DNA of 64,000 bases from Leisingera aquimarina DSM 24565 (GTDB lineage: Bacteria > Pseudomonadota > Alphaproteobacteria > Rhodobacterales > Rhodobacteraceae), in NCBI RefSeq assembly GCF_000473165.1, contig NZ_KI421504.1, forward strand, positions 1,146,501 to 1,210,500, in the 5' to 3' direction. How positions within the stretch are numbered: position 1 is the first letter of the stretch; the number at the start of each line of letters is the position of its first letter. Of this stretch, positions 1 to 8,084 are shown one piece after another. Below the pieces are notes generated by a model. The model was not told the origin of the DNA. It saw nothing but the letters and a program-made list of their open reading frames with translations, and did no database searches. The position numbers were made by a program, and so were the translations under genes.

Positions 1-1
1 T

Positions 2-115
2 GAAATCGAGCTTGAGGGCAGGAAGGGGACTAAGAATTGGTTGGTTTCAGTAGACCTATTTAATCTTTTGGAAGGGGTGATGGATACGATCTGCTTTTTC
101 AAAGCAAAGGGCTAA
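2..115 (+). CDS. C-terminal end of an unidentified gene (partial)
   Basis: An open frame enters from the left edge and ends at TAA 113-115, giving a 37-residue tail that finishes TICFFKAKG. The start lies outside the window. Base composition is clearly AT-richer than the ribosomal genes that follow, which suggests an accessory gene. No family is recognised from so short a piece, and it could be a chance open frame. Confidence 0.35.
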   Translation, partial: EIELEGRKGTKNWLVSVDLFNLLEGVMDTICFFKAKG

Positions 116-241
116 TTTCCAAGACTTTGGATAGTTAGTTTGGAGTGGTCAATCTGCCCTCCTAAACCTCCCTTTAACACTCCCAAACAAACCCCAAACC
201 CACCGTCCGCCGCAAACGCAACCGTTTCGCCGCGAAACCCC

Positions 242-270
242 TTGCCACATTGCCCTATCAGGCGTATAGC
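242..270 (+). promoter_or_regulatory. Putative sigma-70 promoter for the rpsJ block
   Basis: TTGCCA (242-247) and TATAGC (265-270) are separated by exactly 17 bases, about 120 bases before rpsJ. This fits a housekeeping promoter for rpsJ-rplC-rplD-rplW. The leader between it and rpsJ can fold locally (GAGGG pairing with CCCTC), but no recognisable L4-binding leader was identified. Confidence 0.5.
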
Positions 271-390
271 GCGCAGGTTCGCCATGTGCGGATAGAGGCG
301 GGGTGATTCCCGCCTTTTGGGTTCGACGAGGGTTCCGCGGTGGTCGCAGGCCCTCCTCTCAACCTCAACGCCTCAATAAAGGCAGATGTA

Positions 391-705
391 ATGCAAAGCC
401 AAAACATTCGCATTCGGCTGAAGGCATTCGATTACCGCGTTCTGGATGCCAGCACGCAGGAAATCGTCAACACAGCCAAGCGCACCGGCGCTCAGGTTCG
501 TGGCCCGATCCCGATGCCGAACAAGATCGAGAAATTCACTGTTCTGCGTGGCCCCCACGTTGACAAGAAATCCCGTGACCAGTTCGAAATCCGGACGCAC
601 AAGCGTCTTCTCGACATCGTTGATCCGACCCCCCAGACCGTGGACGCGCTGATGAAGCTCGACCTCGCCGCTGGTGTGGACGTCGAAATCAAGCTGCAGT
701 CGTAA
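391..705 (+). CDS. rpsJ: 30S ribosomal protein S10
   Basis: This 104-residue protein has the normal S10 length and begins [20 protein letters not shown]10 sits in the head of the 30S subunit and, as NusE, joins NusB in antitermination. The conserved loop segment around [21 protein letters not shown] is clear. The frame stays open upstream to 340, but the ATG at 391 matches the conserved family start. It is the first gene of block 1 of the locus, 18 bases before rplC, and is presumably transcribed from the promoter near 242. Confidence 0.97.
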   Translation: MQSQNIRIRLKAFDYRVLDASTQEIVNTAKRTGAQVRGPIPMPNKIEKFTVLRGPHVDKKSRDQFEIRTHKRLLDIVDPTPQTVDALMKLDLAAGVDVEIKLQS

Positions 706-723
706 GATCGGAGGGTAATGAAT

Positions 724-1449
724 ATGCGCTCTGGTATTATCGCAAAGAAAGTCGGCATGACCCGGCTGTTCCTGGAAGACGGCAAGCAGATCCCTGTGAC
801 CGTTCTGTCGCTGGACGGCCTGCAGGTTGTTGCGCAGCGCACCGATGACAAAGACGGCTACACCGCCGTTCAGCTCGGTGCTGGTTCCGCCAAGGCAAAG
901 CGCACGTCGCAAGCCATGCGCGGCCATTTCGCAGCAGCCAAGGTTGCGCCGAAGCGCAAGCTCGTGGAATTCCGCGTGCCCGCAGACGCCCTGATCGAAG
1001 TCGGCGCCGAGATTTCGGCCGAACACTTCCTGGCTGGCCAGAAAGTGGACGTCACCGGCACCTCGATCGGTAAAGGTTTCGCCGGTGCCATGAAGCGGCA
1101 CAACTTCGGCGGCCTGCGCGCCACGCACGGTGTGTCGATCTCGCACCGTTCGCACGGCTCCACCGGTCAGTGTCAGGATCCGGGCAAAGTCTTCAAAGGC
1201 AAGAAGATGGCCGGCCACATGGGCGCAGCCCGCGTGACCACCCAGAACCTGGAAGTGGTGAAAACCGACGCCGACCGCGGCCTGGTCTTCATCAAAGGCG
1301 CCGTTCCCGGCCCGAAATCCGGCTGGGTCACCGTCAAGGACGCCGTGAAGAAGAAAGCGCCCGAAGGTCTGCCGTTCCCGGCCGGTCTGAAAGCGGCTGC
1401 AACCGATGCACCGGCTGTTGAAGCCCCCGCGGAAGGTGGTGAAGCATGA
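724..1449 (+). CDS. rplC: 50S ribosomal protein L3
   Basis: L3 (241 residues) helps assemble 23S rRNA near the peptidyl-transferase centre. The signature [17 protein letters not shown] contains the glutamine region that PrmB methylates in other bacteria. Two ATGs are close together (718 and 724). The GGAGGG ribosome-binding site at 710-715 lies only 2 bases from the first but 8 from the second, so 724 is chosen. The C-terminus carries a low-complexity Ala/Pro/Glu tail beyond the conserved domain. It overlaps rplD by four bases. Confidence 0.97.
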   Translation: MRSGIIAKKVGMTRLFLEDGKQIPVTVLSLDGLQVVAQRTDDKDGYTAVQLGAGSAKAKRTSQAMRGHFAAAKVAPKRKLVEFRVPADALIEVGAEISAEHFLAGQKVDVTGTSIGKGFAGAMKRHNFGGLRATHGVSISHRSHGSTGQCQDPGKVFKGKKMAGHMGAARVTTQNLEVVKTDADRGLVFIKGAVPGPKSGWVTVKDAVKKKAPEGLPFPAGLKAAATDAPAVEAPAEGGEA

Positions 1450-2063
1450 AACTTGACGTGATCAAACTCGACGGCGGCAAGTCCGGCGACATCGAGCTGT
1501 CCGAAGACCTGTTCGGCCTGGAGCCGCGTGCGGACATCCTGCACCGTGTGGTCCGCTGGCAGCGCAACAACGCGCAGGCCGGCACCCACAAGGTGAAGAC
1601 CCGCTCGGAGACCTCCTATTCGACCAAGAAGATCTATCGCCAGAAGGGCACCGGCGGCGCACGCCACGGTGACCGCAACGCGCCGATCTTCCGCAAGGGC
1701 GGTATCTACAAAGGCCCGGTTGTCCGTTCGCACGGCCACGATCTGACCAAGAAGTTCCGCAAGCTGGGTCTGCGCCACGCGCTGTCCGCAAAGGCAAAAG
1801 CGGGCGAGCTGGTCATCATCGAGGATGCAGCCTCCGAAGGCAAAACCGCCGCTCTGGCCAAACAGGTGAAAAACCTGGGCTGGAAACGCGCGCTGGTCAT
1901 CGACGGCTCTTCGGTCAACGAAGACTTCCTGAAAGCGTCGCGCAACATTGAAGGCCTGGATATCCTGCCGACAATGGGCGCAAACGTCTATGATATCCTG
2001 AAGCGTGACACCCTGGTGATCACCAAAGCGGGTATCGAAGCACTGGAGGCTCGCCTGAAATGA
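1446..2063 (+). CDS. rplD: 50S ribosomal protein L4
   Basis: This 205-residue protein is L4, which lines the peptide exit tunnel. The extended loop is visible in the segment with [13 protein letters not shown] followed by APIFRKGG. Its ATG overlaps the rplC stop and its own stop overlaps rplW (ATGA-type junctions), implying translational coupling through the block. In E. coli L4 represses its own operon at the S10 leader; no matching leader was recognised upstream here. Confidence 0.97.
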   Translation: MKLDVIKLDGGKSGDIELSEDLFGLEPRADILHRVVRWQRNNAQAGTHKVKTRSETSYSTKKIYRQKGTGGARHGDRNAPIFRKGGIYKGPVVRSHGHDLTKKFRKLGLRHALSAKAKAGELVIIEDAASEGKTAALAKQVKNLGWKRALVIDGSSVNEDFLKASRNIEGLDILPTMGANVYDILKRDTLVITKAGIEALEARLK

Positions 2064-2356
2064 GCGCTAAAGCTGAACACTACGATGTGGTCCGCAAGCC
2101 GATCATCACCGAGAAAACCACCATGGCGTCCGAAAACGGCGCGGTAGTTTTCGAAGTGGCAATCGACTCGAACAAGCCGATGATCAAAGAAGCTGTTGAG
2201 GCTCTCTTTGGCGTCAAGGTGAAGGCGGTCAACACCACCATCACCAAAGGCAAGGTCAAGCGGTTCCGCGGCCAGATGGGCCGTCGCAAAGACGTCAAAA
2301 AAGCCTATGTGACCCTGGAAGAAGGCAACACAATCGACGTGTCCACCGGACTCTGA
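2060..2356 (+). CDS. rplW: 50S ribosomal protein L23
   Basis: This 98-residue L23 starts [20 protein letters not shown]; the KPIITEK segment is the family hallmark. L23 sits at the tunnel exit and is the docking point for trigger factor and the signal recognition particle. It is coupled to rplD by a four-base overlap. In most bacteria rplB follows directly, but here a terminator and a 2.9 kb insert separate them. Confidence 0.97.
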   Translation: MSAKAEHYDVVRKPIITEKTTMASENGAVVFEVAIDSNKPMIKEAVEALFGVKVKAVNTTITKGKVKRFRGQMGRRKDVKKAYVTLEEGNTIDVSTGL

Positions 2357-2379
2357 GATCTGCCTCTTTGAGACTTTGG

Positions 2380-2409
2380 AAGGCCCTCGCTAAAAGCGGG
2401 GGCCTTTTT
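2380..2409 (+). terminator. Rho-independent terminator after rplW
   Basis: An 11-bp stem (AAGGCCCTCGC against GCGGGGGCCTT, one G-T wobble) with a TAAAA loop is followed by a T run. It ends transcription of block 1 in the middle of what is normally one continuous S10 operon. Confidence 0.85.
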
Positions 2410-2607
2410 CATATGCGCAGGGCGGGCATGTCTGCATGGCGGGTCCCTTGGTGAAGTCCATCCGCTGATTAATAGCCGCTGGCGGTTAAGATCCGCGAAG
2501 CCCTGCGTGCGCTGCCTGCGCAACGGGCGGCGTTCAAAAACGGCGCCCCGGCCCTATCATTCCTGGCGCTATAGCGTATGGGAGGGGGGCCTTAAGGAGA
2601 ATGAACG

Positions 2608-3120
2608 ATGGGACCTTCACAGAGTTTACCTGAACTGGTCGCGGCGGCGCGGGCCAATGCCAAGACGCTTGAGGATCGCATCACGGCGGCGCAAACCCCT
2701 GACGGCGGGCCGGCGGGATCTGCGGGCCAAGTTGAGGAGCTTCGCGCGGCCACGGTTGCGCTGGAAGCGCAAGCGGTCGATATCTTCACCCTGTTCGAGG
2801 CGCGGATGCAGCACCACTTCAGGCGCGGGCCGTTCTCGCGGAAATTGACATCCCTGCTGTCGCAGTCCGGGCAAACCGGCCTCGCCGAAAGGGTCCATCA
2901 GTATTATCTGGTGATCAACGTTTTGAAGCACGGCAAGGGTGCGAGCTACCGGGAATTGCTGAATGCTCCGGGGTCCAAATTTGCCGTGAACACCAGCCGG
3001 GACACTGCCGCCGATGATGCACAGCAATCAGTTGGGCTGGTAGACATCAGTTTCCCCGGCTTCTTTGCCGGGCTGACCGAAACCATTCTGGAAGCCAGTC
3101 GGTTCCTCGAAAAGCAATAG
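2608..3120 (+). CDS. Conserved-looking hypothetical protein, 170 aa
   Basis: No family is recognised with confidence. The start is supported by AAGGAG about ten bases before ATG 2608. The protein is soluble, with no signal or membrane segment. The N-terminal third (to about residue 55) is Ala/Glu-rich and probably helical. The middle part (LAERVHQYYLVINVLKHGKG) looks helical in the style of HEPN-like bundles, but the R-x(4-6)-H ribonuclease motif is absent, so that link is weak. GC content and codon use match the core genes, unlike the next cassette. It stands alone between the rplW terminator and a convergent gene. Confidence 0.75.
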   Translation: MGPSQSLPELVAAARANAKTLEDRITAAQTPDGGPAGSAGQVEELRAATVALEAQAVDIFTLFEARMQHHFRRGPFSRKLTSLLSQSGQTGLAERVHQYYLVINVLKHGKGASYRELLNAPGSKFAVNTSRDTAADDAQQSVGLVDISFPGFFAGLTETILEASRFLEKQ

Positions 3121-3338
3121 GGCGCATCCCGCCGCGCCAGCGTCATGCTGAAAGCTTGGCTAAGGTAGGACCCGGCCCCATGAGGCGCTGAACGGGCGTC
3201 TTGTCCCCGGCGCGGAATCAAGGCCGCAGGCCGCCGCGCCAGCGCCGTCCCGCCCCCATTGGGCGGCGCTTTGGCTGGTGTTCAGCGTGTCTGTGGGGTC
3301 TTGGGGATTTGGCCGGGATAAAGTGGCCTACGCGACGT

Positions 3339-3370
3339 TGACAGCGCCACCCCGCGGGACGGCGCTGTCA
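3339..3370. repeat. Perfect inverted repeat downstream of the small membrane protein gene
   Basis: TGACAGCGCC (3339-3348) and GGCGCTGTCA (3361-3370) are perfect complements around a second small palindrome, CCCGCGGG (3351-3358). It lies just beyond the minus-strand stop at 3384, so it could be that transcript's terminator, although there is no T tract. It could equally be an end of the inserted cassette. Confidence 0.6.
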
Positions 3371-3379
3371 CGGCTCTGA
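3345..3379 (+). repeat. Imperfect direct repeat, left copy flanking the AIPR cassette
   Basis: From CGCCAC at 3345 to TGA at 3379 this stretch resembles 4952-4982 in the same orientation. Shared blocks are CGCCAC, GCGGGA, GGCGCTG, CACGGCT and TGA, with a few gaps and two substitutions. The pair brackets the minus-strand cassette 3384-4747. Confidence 0.5.
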
Positions 3380-3383
3380 CTTG

Positions 3384-3512
3384 CTATGCTACGGAAGCGT
3401 ATGCGACAACGCAGAAGACAGCGAAAACAATAAGAATAGCAAGGCGGCCTGTGGCGTTGGCTTCAAAGTTCTGTCCGACTTTGATCAGCAGCTTTTCCTT
3501 CTCTCCAGGCAT
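3384..3512 (-). CDS. Small single-span membrane protein (42 aa) coupled to the AIPR-like gene
   Basis: ATG 3512-3510 overlaps the TAA of the upstream minus-strand gene in a TAATG arrangement, and the frame ends at TAG 3386-3384. The 42-residue product has a charged amphipathic start (MPGEKEKLLIKVGQNFEANA) and then one hydrophobic helix, LAILIVFAVFCVVAYASVA, running to the C-terminus. This is the pattern of a small tail-anchored or pore-like membrane peptide. Its tight junction with the AIPR-like gene implies co-translation and a joint function. A role as membrane effector in phage defence is inference only. It is too short for standard ORF calling. Confidence 0.6.
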   Translation of the reverse strand: MPGEKEKLLIKVGQNFEANATGRLAILIVFAVFCVVAYASVA

Positions 3513-4747
3513 TACTCAGTCCCCGCGGTAAGGCGTTCGATTTGTTCCCGGAGGTAGAAGTTTTCGACGGTCTTATAGAGACCTGCCCAGTGGTTTCGGT
3601 TTTTGCCTAGAACGTTGGGTGCGGGCCCAATTTCCTTGACCGTTGCATGGGTTTCATTGAAGAGGTCATGTGCAACCTGTTTCCAAACATGCTTTACATG
3701 ATCGAATCCGCCTTCCCACTCTGCGAAGCCTGTTGTCGGGTCTATTCGAACATAGTTCCGGAAGGCTCCCAAAAGCGGATAGGTGGCACCTTTTGTCAGC
3801 CTCTTATCGTGGCGATCGAGTTTTGCGAAGGGGAATTCAAAGCTACCTGCCTTCTTTGAGGCCACCTCAATGTATGCAGGGGTAGCTCCCTTTTGGCCGA
3901 TGATCTCGGAACGAACTCTTAGGAAGTCTCTGCGGATGATGTCATAAAGTTCGAGGATTTGGGGGAGCAGCGGTTCAAGTTTAGCGTATTTCCGTTGCTC
4001 CGGATGGGCGCGGTTTTCCTTGAAGTCCTCTCCGAACCTCTTTAATGGCAAAGACCATTTTTCGTAGGCTGAGATTGGGTACTTTCCGCTGCGATTGGGG
4101 TAGTCGATTACATTCATGATCTCTAGGGCCGAGATCAATTCCCTAACATCGACAGCATTGGTATCGCTTTCCTTGTAGGAAACATCGTTGGCCCAATCCT
4201 GGGGCGCAATAACGTCTTTTATCCCTTGAAACGCCCCGTCTAGATCGAAAATGGATTGGGGCTTCACAGCAATTCCAGTGTTCTGCCCCCGAGCAATGTC
4301 CACTCGTAGAGTATGATCGTTGGCGCCTTCTACTCCGGTAATGATGCGAATTTCAACGTGCTGGCCTTCCGCTATTGAGTCGTCATCTTGACATTCCCAA
4401 ATGAGGTTGGCGGTGTGTCCGCCATTTGCAATGCCGTACTCATCGTCGATCATGACGTCAAAGGTGCGTTTCTCTACAGTCTTGACCTCTTCCCCGATGA
4501 TGGTGATGCCGAGGTTGAGTAGGTCGAATGTACCCGGTAAAGCCTCGTTACCTCTAAGGCTCTCTCTAACATCCTTATAGACAGAGCGGTTCATACCGGT
4601 TGCTTCACGCAGGTTTGCTTTCTGAGGCAAGTTCTTCGGAAGGTTTGCTGCAGGGACTAGGAATATGTGCTTTTGGATGTTCGGAAAGTGAGGGTGTCTG
4701 AAGCTACGCGCTTCCGAAACCTCAAAACGATAAGGTTTAATAGCCAT
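3512..4747 (-). CDS. AIPR-like (abortive infection phage resistance type) protein
   Basis: This 411-residue soluble protein carries the ordered motifs typical of the AIPR family: VRESLRGNE (about 60-68), FDLLNLGITII (74-84) and YGIANGGHT (104-112), which match the family pattern of R-G...NNGITI...VNGxQT. AIPR proteins are found in abortive-infection and restriction-linked phage defence loci; the biochemical activity is not established. The rest (about 190-411) has no domain I recognise. The start is backed by AAAAAGGAG nine bases upstream. Codon use and GC (near 50%) are lower than in the flanking ribosomal genes, and orientation is opposite, so recent transfer is likely. It overlaps a 42-aa membrane protein gene. 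A DGQHR/DndB-like relationship is an alternative reading. Confidence 0.65.
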   Translation of the reverse strand: MAIKPYRFEVSEARSFRHPHFPNIQKHIFLVPAANLPKNLPQKANLREATGMNRSVYKDVRESLRGNEALPGTFDLLNLGITIIGEEVKTVEKRTFDVMIDDEYGIANGGHTANLIWECQDDDSIAEGQHVEIRIITGVEGANDHTLRVDIARGQNTGIAVKPQSIFDLDGAFQGIKDVIAPQDWANDVSYKESDTNAVDVRELISALEIMNVIDYPNRSGKYPISAYEKWSLPLKRFGEDFKENRAHPEQRKYAKLEPLLPQILELYDIIRRDFLRVRSEIIGQKGATPAYIEVASKKAGSFEFPFAKLDRHDKRLTKGATYPLLGAFRNYVRIDPTTGFAEWEGGFDHVKHVWKQVAHDLFNETHATVKEIGPAPNVLGKNRNHWAGLYKTVENFYLREQIERLTAGTE

Positions 4748-4951
4748 ATAAAGGCTCCTTTTTCAGTGCCGACGGCGCGGCCTAAGACCTGCAGGCACGA
4801 TGGCCTTTCACAGGGAACACGGTGGTTCATTCTTTGGGTAGCACACTTATGGTGCGTGCACAATTAATGGGGTATGTCCGTTTCTATTTTGTTCCAAGAT
4901 GCCCGCTGGGACGGCAACGTCAAGTGGGTCTGTTGACGAACTGGCGCACAC

Positions 4952-4982
4952 CGCCACGCGGGAGGCGCTGCCACGGCTTTGA
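4952..4982 (+). repeat. Imperfect direct repeat, right copy flanking the AIPR cassette
   Basis: This is the partner of 3345-3379: CGCCAC, GCGGGA, GGCGCTG, CACGGCT and TGA occur in the same order with small gaps. The upstream GTTGAC is also shared (3336 and 4932). It may mark the edge of the inserted segment, or simply be a dispersed intergenic repeat. Confidence 0.5.
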
Positions 4983-5057
4983 GGCATAGCTCACGATCCC
5001 TGCAAGGAACCTATAGACTCCCCCAAACACCTCTGCTAAGCCGCACCAATCCTGCAG

Positions 5058-5078
5058 ACCCCGGATTCGTTCCGGGGT
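5058..5078 (+). terminator. Hairpin before the rplB promoter
   Basis: ACCCCGGA and TCCGGGGT form an 8-bp perfect stem with loop TTCGT, followed by a moderately T-rich stretch. It may insulate rplB from upstream transcription. The region 4748-5057 otherwise holds only the right-hand repeat and the minus-strand leader of the AIPR-like gene. Confidence 0.45.
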
Positions 5079-5098
5079 TGTTACGTTTGTCAGGATGT

Positions 5099-5129
5099 TT
5101 GAACTTTGGGACCTTCGGGGCCCTATATC
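5099..5129 (+). promoter_or_regulatory. Putative promoter of the rplB block
   Basis: TTGAAC (5099-5104) is followed, 19 bases on, by TATATC (5124-5129; CTATAT with 18-base spacing also fits). A fresh promoter is needed because block 1 ends in a terminator and the intervening cassette runs the other way. Confidence 0.4.
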
Positions 5130-5243
5130 TCAGGCAACCCTAGTAGGGCGTCTCATCGTGGGACAACCGGGCGGGGGGCTTACACATAGCGGGTCCAAAG
5201 ACAAAAACCTAAGGGCCTGCACGCTAAACGGAAGACAGAAAGC

Positions 5244-6086
5244 ATGGCACTCAAGTCGTATAAGCCGACGACGCCGGGCCAGCGTGGGCTGGTTCTGATC
5301 GACCGTTCGGAGCTTTGGAAAGGGCGTCCGGTCAAATCTCTCACTGAGGGTCTGACCAAATCGGGCGGCCGGAACAACACCGGACGGATTACTGCACGCC
5401 GCCGCGGCGGCGGGGCAAAGCGCCTCTACCGGATCGTTGACTTCAAACGGAACAAATTTGATGTAGCGGCCACCGTTGAGCGGATCGAATACGACCCGAA
5501 CCGGACCGCATTCATCGCGCTGATCAAATACGAAGATGGCGAGCAAGCCTACATCCTGGCGCCGCAGCGTCTGGCTGTCGGTGACAAGGTCGTCGCCTCT
5601 GCCAAGGCAGACATCAAGCCGGGCAACGCAATGCCGTTCTCGGGCATGCCGATCGGTACCATCGTTCACAACATCGAAATGAAGCCCGGCAAAGGCGGCC
5701 AGATCGCCCGTGCAGCCGGTACTTACGCTCAGTTCGTTGGCCGTGACGGCGGTTACGCCCAGATCCGCCTGTCCTCGGGCGAGCTGCGTCTGGTGCGTCA
5801 GGAATGCATGGCCACCATCGGTGCCGTGTCGAACCCCGACAACTCGAACCAGAACTTCGGTAAAGCCGGCCGTATGCGCCACAAGGGCAAGCGTCCTTCT
5901 GTGCGTGGTGTGGTTATGAACCCGATCGACCACCCCCACGGCGGTGGTGAAGGCCGGACCTCCGGTGGCCGCCACCCGGTGACCCCCTGGGGCAAACCGA
6001 CCAAGGGCAAACGGACCCGCAACAAAAACAAGGCGTCGCAGAAGCTTATCGTCCGCTCGCGCCACGCCAAGAAGAAAGGCCGCTAA
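5244..6086 (+). CDS. rplB: 50S ribosomal protein L2
   Basis: This 280-residue L2 starts [21 protein letters not shown]2 is needed for subunit association and peptidyl-transferase activity. The conserved C-terminal segment [14 protein letters not shown] includes the histidine linked to peptidyl-transferase function. Its tail is basic ([10 protein letters not shown]). It is the first gene of block 2, three bases before rpsS, with a leader of about 115 bases from the proposed promoter. Confidence 0.97.
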   Translation: MALKSYKPTTPGQRGLVLIDRSELWKGRPVKSLTEGLTKSGGRNNTGRITARRRGGGAKRLYRIVDFKRNKFDVAATVERIEYDPNRTAFIALIKYEDGEQAYILAPQRLAVGDKVVASAKADIKPGNAMPFSGMPIGTIVHNIEMKPGKGGQIARAAGTYAQFVGRDGGYAQIRLSSGELRLVRQECMATIGAVSNPDNSNQNFGKAGRMRHKGKRPSVRGVVMNPIDHPHGGGEGRTSGGRHPVTPWGKPTKGKRTRNKNKASQKLIVRSRHAKKKGR

Positions 6087-6089
6087 TCC

Positions 6090-6368
6090 ATGGCACGTTC
6101 CGTATGGAAAGGCCCCTTCGTTGATGCTTATGTCCTGAAAAAGGCCGAAGCAGCGCGTGAATCGGGCCGCAATGAAGTGATCAAGATCTGGTCGCGCCGT
6201 TCCACCATCCTGCCGCAGTTTGTCGGTCTGACCTTTGGTGTCTACAACGGCAAAAAGCACATCCCAGTCAACGTCTCGGAAGACATGATCGGTCAGAAGT
6301 TCGGTGAATACTCGCCGACCCGCACCTATTATGGCCACGCCGCAGACAAAAAAGCGAAGCGGAAGTAA
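6090..6368 (+). CDS. rpsS: 30S ribosomal protein S19
   Basis: This 92-residue S19 starts [21 protein letters not shown]19 lies in the 30S head and contacts the A-site tRNA region and S13. The family segments [19 protein letters not shown] and [12 protein letters not shown] are intact. It lies three bases from both neighbours, within the rplB-rplP block. Confidence 0.97.
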   Translation: MARSVWKGPFVDAYVLKKAEAARESGRNEVIKIWSRRSTILPQFVGLTFGVYNGKKHIPVNVSEDMIGQKFGEYSPTRTYYGHAADKKAKRK

Positions 6369-6371
6369 GTC

Positions 6372-6752
6372 ATGGGTAAGGAAAAGAATCCCCGCCGCGT
6401 GGCAGACAACGAAGCAATGGCAAAACTGCGCATGCTCCGTACCTCGCCGCAGAAACTGAACCTGGTGGCTCAGATGATCCGTGGCAAGAAAGTCGAGAAG
6501 GCGCTGACCGACCTGACGTTCTCCAACAAGCGGATTGCAGCAGACGTGAAGAAATGCCTTCAGTCCGCCATCGCAAACGCGGAAAACAACCACAACCTGG
6601 ACGTCGATGAACTGGTCGTCGCCGAGGCATGGGTTGGCAAGAACCTGACCATGAAGCGCGGCCGTCCGCGTGCCCGTGGCCGGTTCGGCAAAATCCTGAA
6701 GCCGTTCGCGGAGATCACCATCAAGGTGCGTCAAGTTGAGGAGCAAGCCTAA
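6372..6752 (+). CDS. rplV: 50S ribosomal protein L22
   Basis: This 126-residue L22 forms part of the peptide exit tunnel, where its beta hairpin helps build the constriction. The hairpin and C-terminal signature are seen in [23 protein letters not shown]. It starts [20 protein letters not shown], with a short extra N-terminus relative to the E. coli protein. Its TAA overlaps the rpsC ATG (TAATG), so translation of the two is coupled. Confidence 0.97.
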   Translation: MGKEKNPRRVADNEAMAKLRMLRTSPQKLNLVAQMIRGKKVEKALTDLTFSNKRIAADVKKCLQSAIANAENNHNLDVDELVVAEAWVGKNLTMKRGRPRARGRFGKILKPFAEITIKVRQVEEQA

Positions 6753-7462
6753 TGGGTCATAAAGTCAATCCGATCGGCATGCGCCTGCAGGTGAACCGCA
6801 CCTGGGACAGCCGCTGGTACGCCGACACCAAAGACTACGGTGATCTGCTGCTCGAGGACCTGAAAATCCGCGAGTTCATCAAAACTGAGTGCAAGCAGGC
6901 AGGTATTGCGCGGGTCATCATCGAGCGCCCGCACAAGAAATGCCGCGTCACCATCCACACGGCCCGTCCGGGTGTCATCATCGGCAAGAAAGGCGCGGAC
7001 ATTGAAGTCCTGCGTAAAAAACTGGCCGCGATGACCGACAGCGAGCTGCACCTGAACATCGTTGAAGTCCGCAAGCCGGAACTCGACGCTGCGCTGGTCG
7101 GCGAGTCCATCGCTCAGCAGCTGGAACGCCGTGTGTCCTTCCGCCGCGCGATGAAACGTGCCGTGCAGAACGCCATGCGCATGGGCGCCCTGGGTATCCG
7201 GGTGAACGTCGCGGGCCGTCTGGGCGGTGCTGAGATCGCCCGTACCGAATGGTACCGCGAAGGCCGCGTGCCGCTGCACACCCTGCGTGCCGACATCGAT
7301 TACGCACCCACCGAAGCGATGACCCCCTATGGGATCATCGGGATCAAGGTCTGGATCTTCAAAGGCGAGATCATGGAGCACGATCCTTCGGCGCGTGACC
7401 GTAAAGCACAAGAAATCCAGGACGGCCCAGCACCTCGCGGTGCCGGTGGCGGCCGTCGCTAA
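6752..7462 (+). CDS. rpsC: 30S ribosomal protein S3
   Basis: This 236-residue S3 starts [20 protein letters not shown]. It lies at the mRNA entry tunnel with helicase activity alongside S4 and S5. The KH domain motif [14 protein letters not shown] is plain near residues 70-83, followed by the C-terminal S3 domain with [22 protein letters not shown]. The tail is glycine/arginine-rich. It is coupled to rplV by a TAATG overlap, and rplP follows after AAGGAGG. Confidence 0.97.
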   Translation: MGHKVNPIGMRLQVNRTWDSRWYADTKDYGDLLLEDLKIREFIKTECKQAGIARVIIERPHKKCRVTIHTARPGVIIGKKGADIEVLRKKLAAMTDSELHLNIVEVRKPELDAALVGESIAQQLERRVSFRRAMKRAVQNAMRMGALGIRVNVAGRLGGAEIARTEWYREGRVPLHTLRADIDYAPTEAMTPYGIIGIKVWIFKGEIMEHDPSARDRKAQEIQDGPAPRGAGGGRR

Positions 7463-7474
7463 GGAGGATTTGAG

Positions 7475-7888
7475 ATGCTTCAGCCAAAGCGCACTAAATT
7501 CCGCAAAATGCATAAGGGCCGGATCCACGGCCTGGCAAAAGGCGGTTCCGACCTGAACTTCGGCACCTATGGCCTGAAGGCAACCACTCCTGAGCGTGTA
7601 ACTGCACGCCAGATTGAGGCTGCCCGCCGTGCCATGACCCGGCACATGAAACGCCAGGGCCGTGTCTGGATCCGTATCTTCCCGGACACTCCGGTGACCT
7701 CGAAGCCGACCGAAGTCCGTATGGGTAAAGGTAAAGGCTCCGTGGATTACTGGGCAGCCAAGGTTAAGCCTGGCCGCGTGATGTTCGAGATCGACGGCGT
7801 GACCGACGAAGTCGCCCGCGAGGCCCTGCGCCTGGCAGCGATGAAACTGCCGGTCAAGACCCGCGTCGTGGTTCGCGAAGACTGGTAA
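7475..7888 (+). CDS. rplP: 50S ribosomal protein L16
   Basis: This 137-residue L16 starts [21 protein letters not shown]16 organises the A-site and central protuberance of the 50S subunit. The motif [19 protein letters not shown] is the family hallmark. A strong AAGGAGG lies nine bases upstream. It ends block 2; rpmC, normally next, is 2.6 kb away, past a strong terminator and three unrelated genes. Confidence 0.97.
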   Translation: MLQPKRTKFRKMHKGRIHGLAKGGSDLNFGTYGLKATTPERVTARQIEAARRAMTRHMKRQGRVWIRIFPDTPVTSKPTEVRMGKGKGSVDYWAAKVKPGRVMFEIDGVTDEVAREALRLAAMKLPVKTRVVVREDW

Positions 7889-7915
7889 AATCTGCCAGCT
7901 TTAAATCACTAGAAG

Positions 7916-7944
7916 CCCCCGCTGAGCAATCAGCGGGGGTTTTT
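7916..7944 (+). terminator. Strong terminator after rplP
   Basis: CCCCCGCTGA and TCAGCGGGGG form a perfect 10-bp stem with loop GCAA, followed by TTTTT. This is a textbook intrinsic terminator closing the rplB-rplP block. Confidence 0.95.
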
Positions 7945-7961
7945 CGTTGCGCCCGTCAGCA

Positions 7962-8026
7962 GGGGGGGGGCGCTGCCCCCGCCGCCCTTGGCGGCTCCCC
8001 CGGAGTATTTGCAACCAGAAAGAAGC
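7962..8026 (+). repeat. Dispersed intergenic repeat, copy 1
   Basis: This GGGGCGCTGCCCCC hairpin, followed by a GGC/GCC-bounded spacer and then CCCCGGAGTATTT with CCAGAAAGAAGC, matches similar sequence at 25725-25795 and 39600-39664 (both inverted) and a shorter one at 28601-28636. All copies are intergenic. Confidence 0.65.
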
Positions 8027-8084
8027 GGCGCCGCTTTGCAGGATGCATCTCGCCAAGGCTGGGGCGCTGAGGTATCAGAGCGCC

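Noticed and set aside
340-390. Longer N-terminus for rpsJ
   Set aside because: S10 is conserved from MQSQNIR; the added 17 residues are not family-like.
5130-6746. 538-codon minus-strand frame opposite rplB-rpsS-rplV
   Set aside because: It is antisense to three certain ribosomal genes; high GC makes long shadow frames common, and its translation resembles no protein family.
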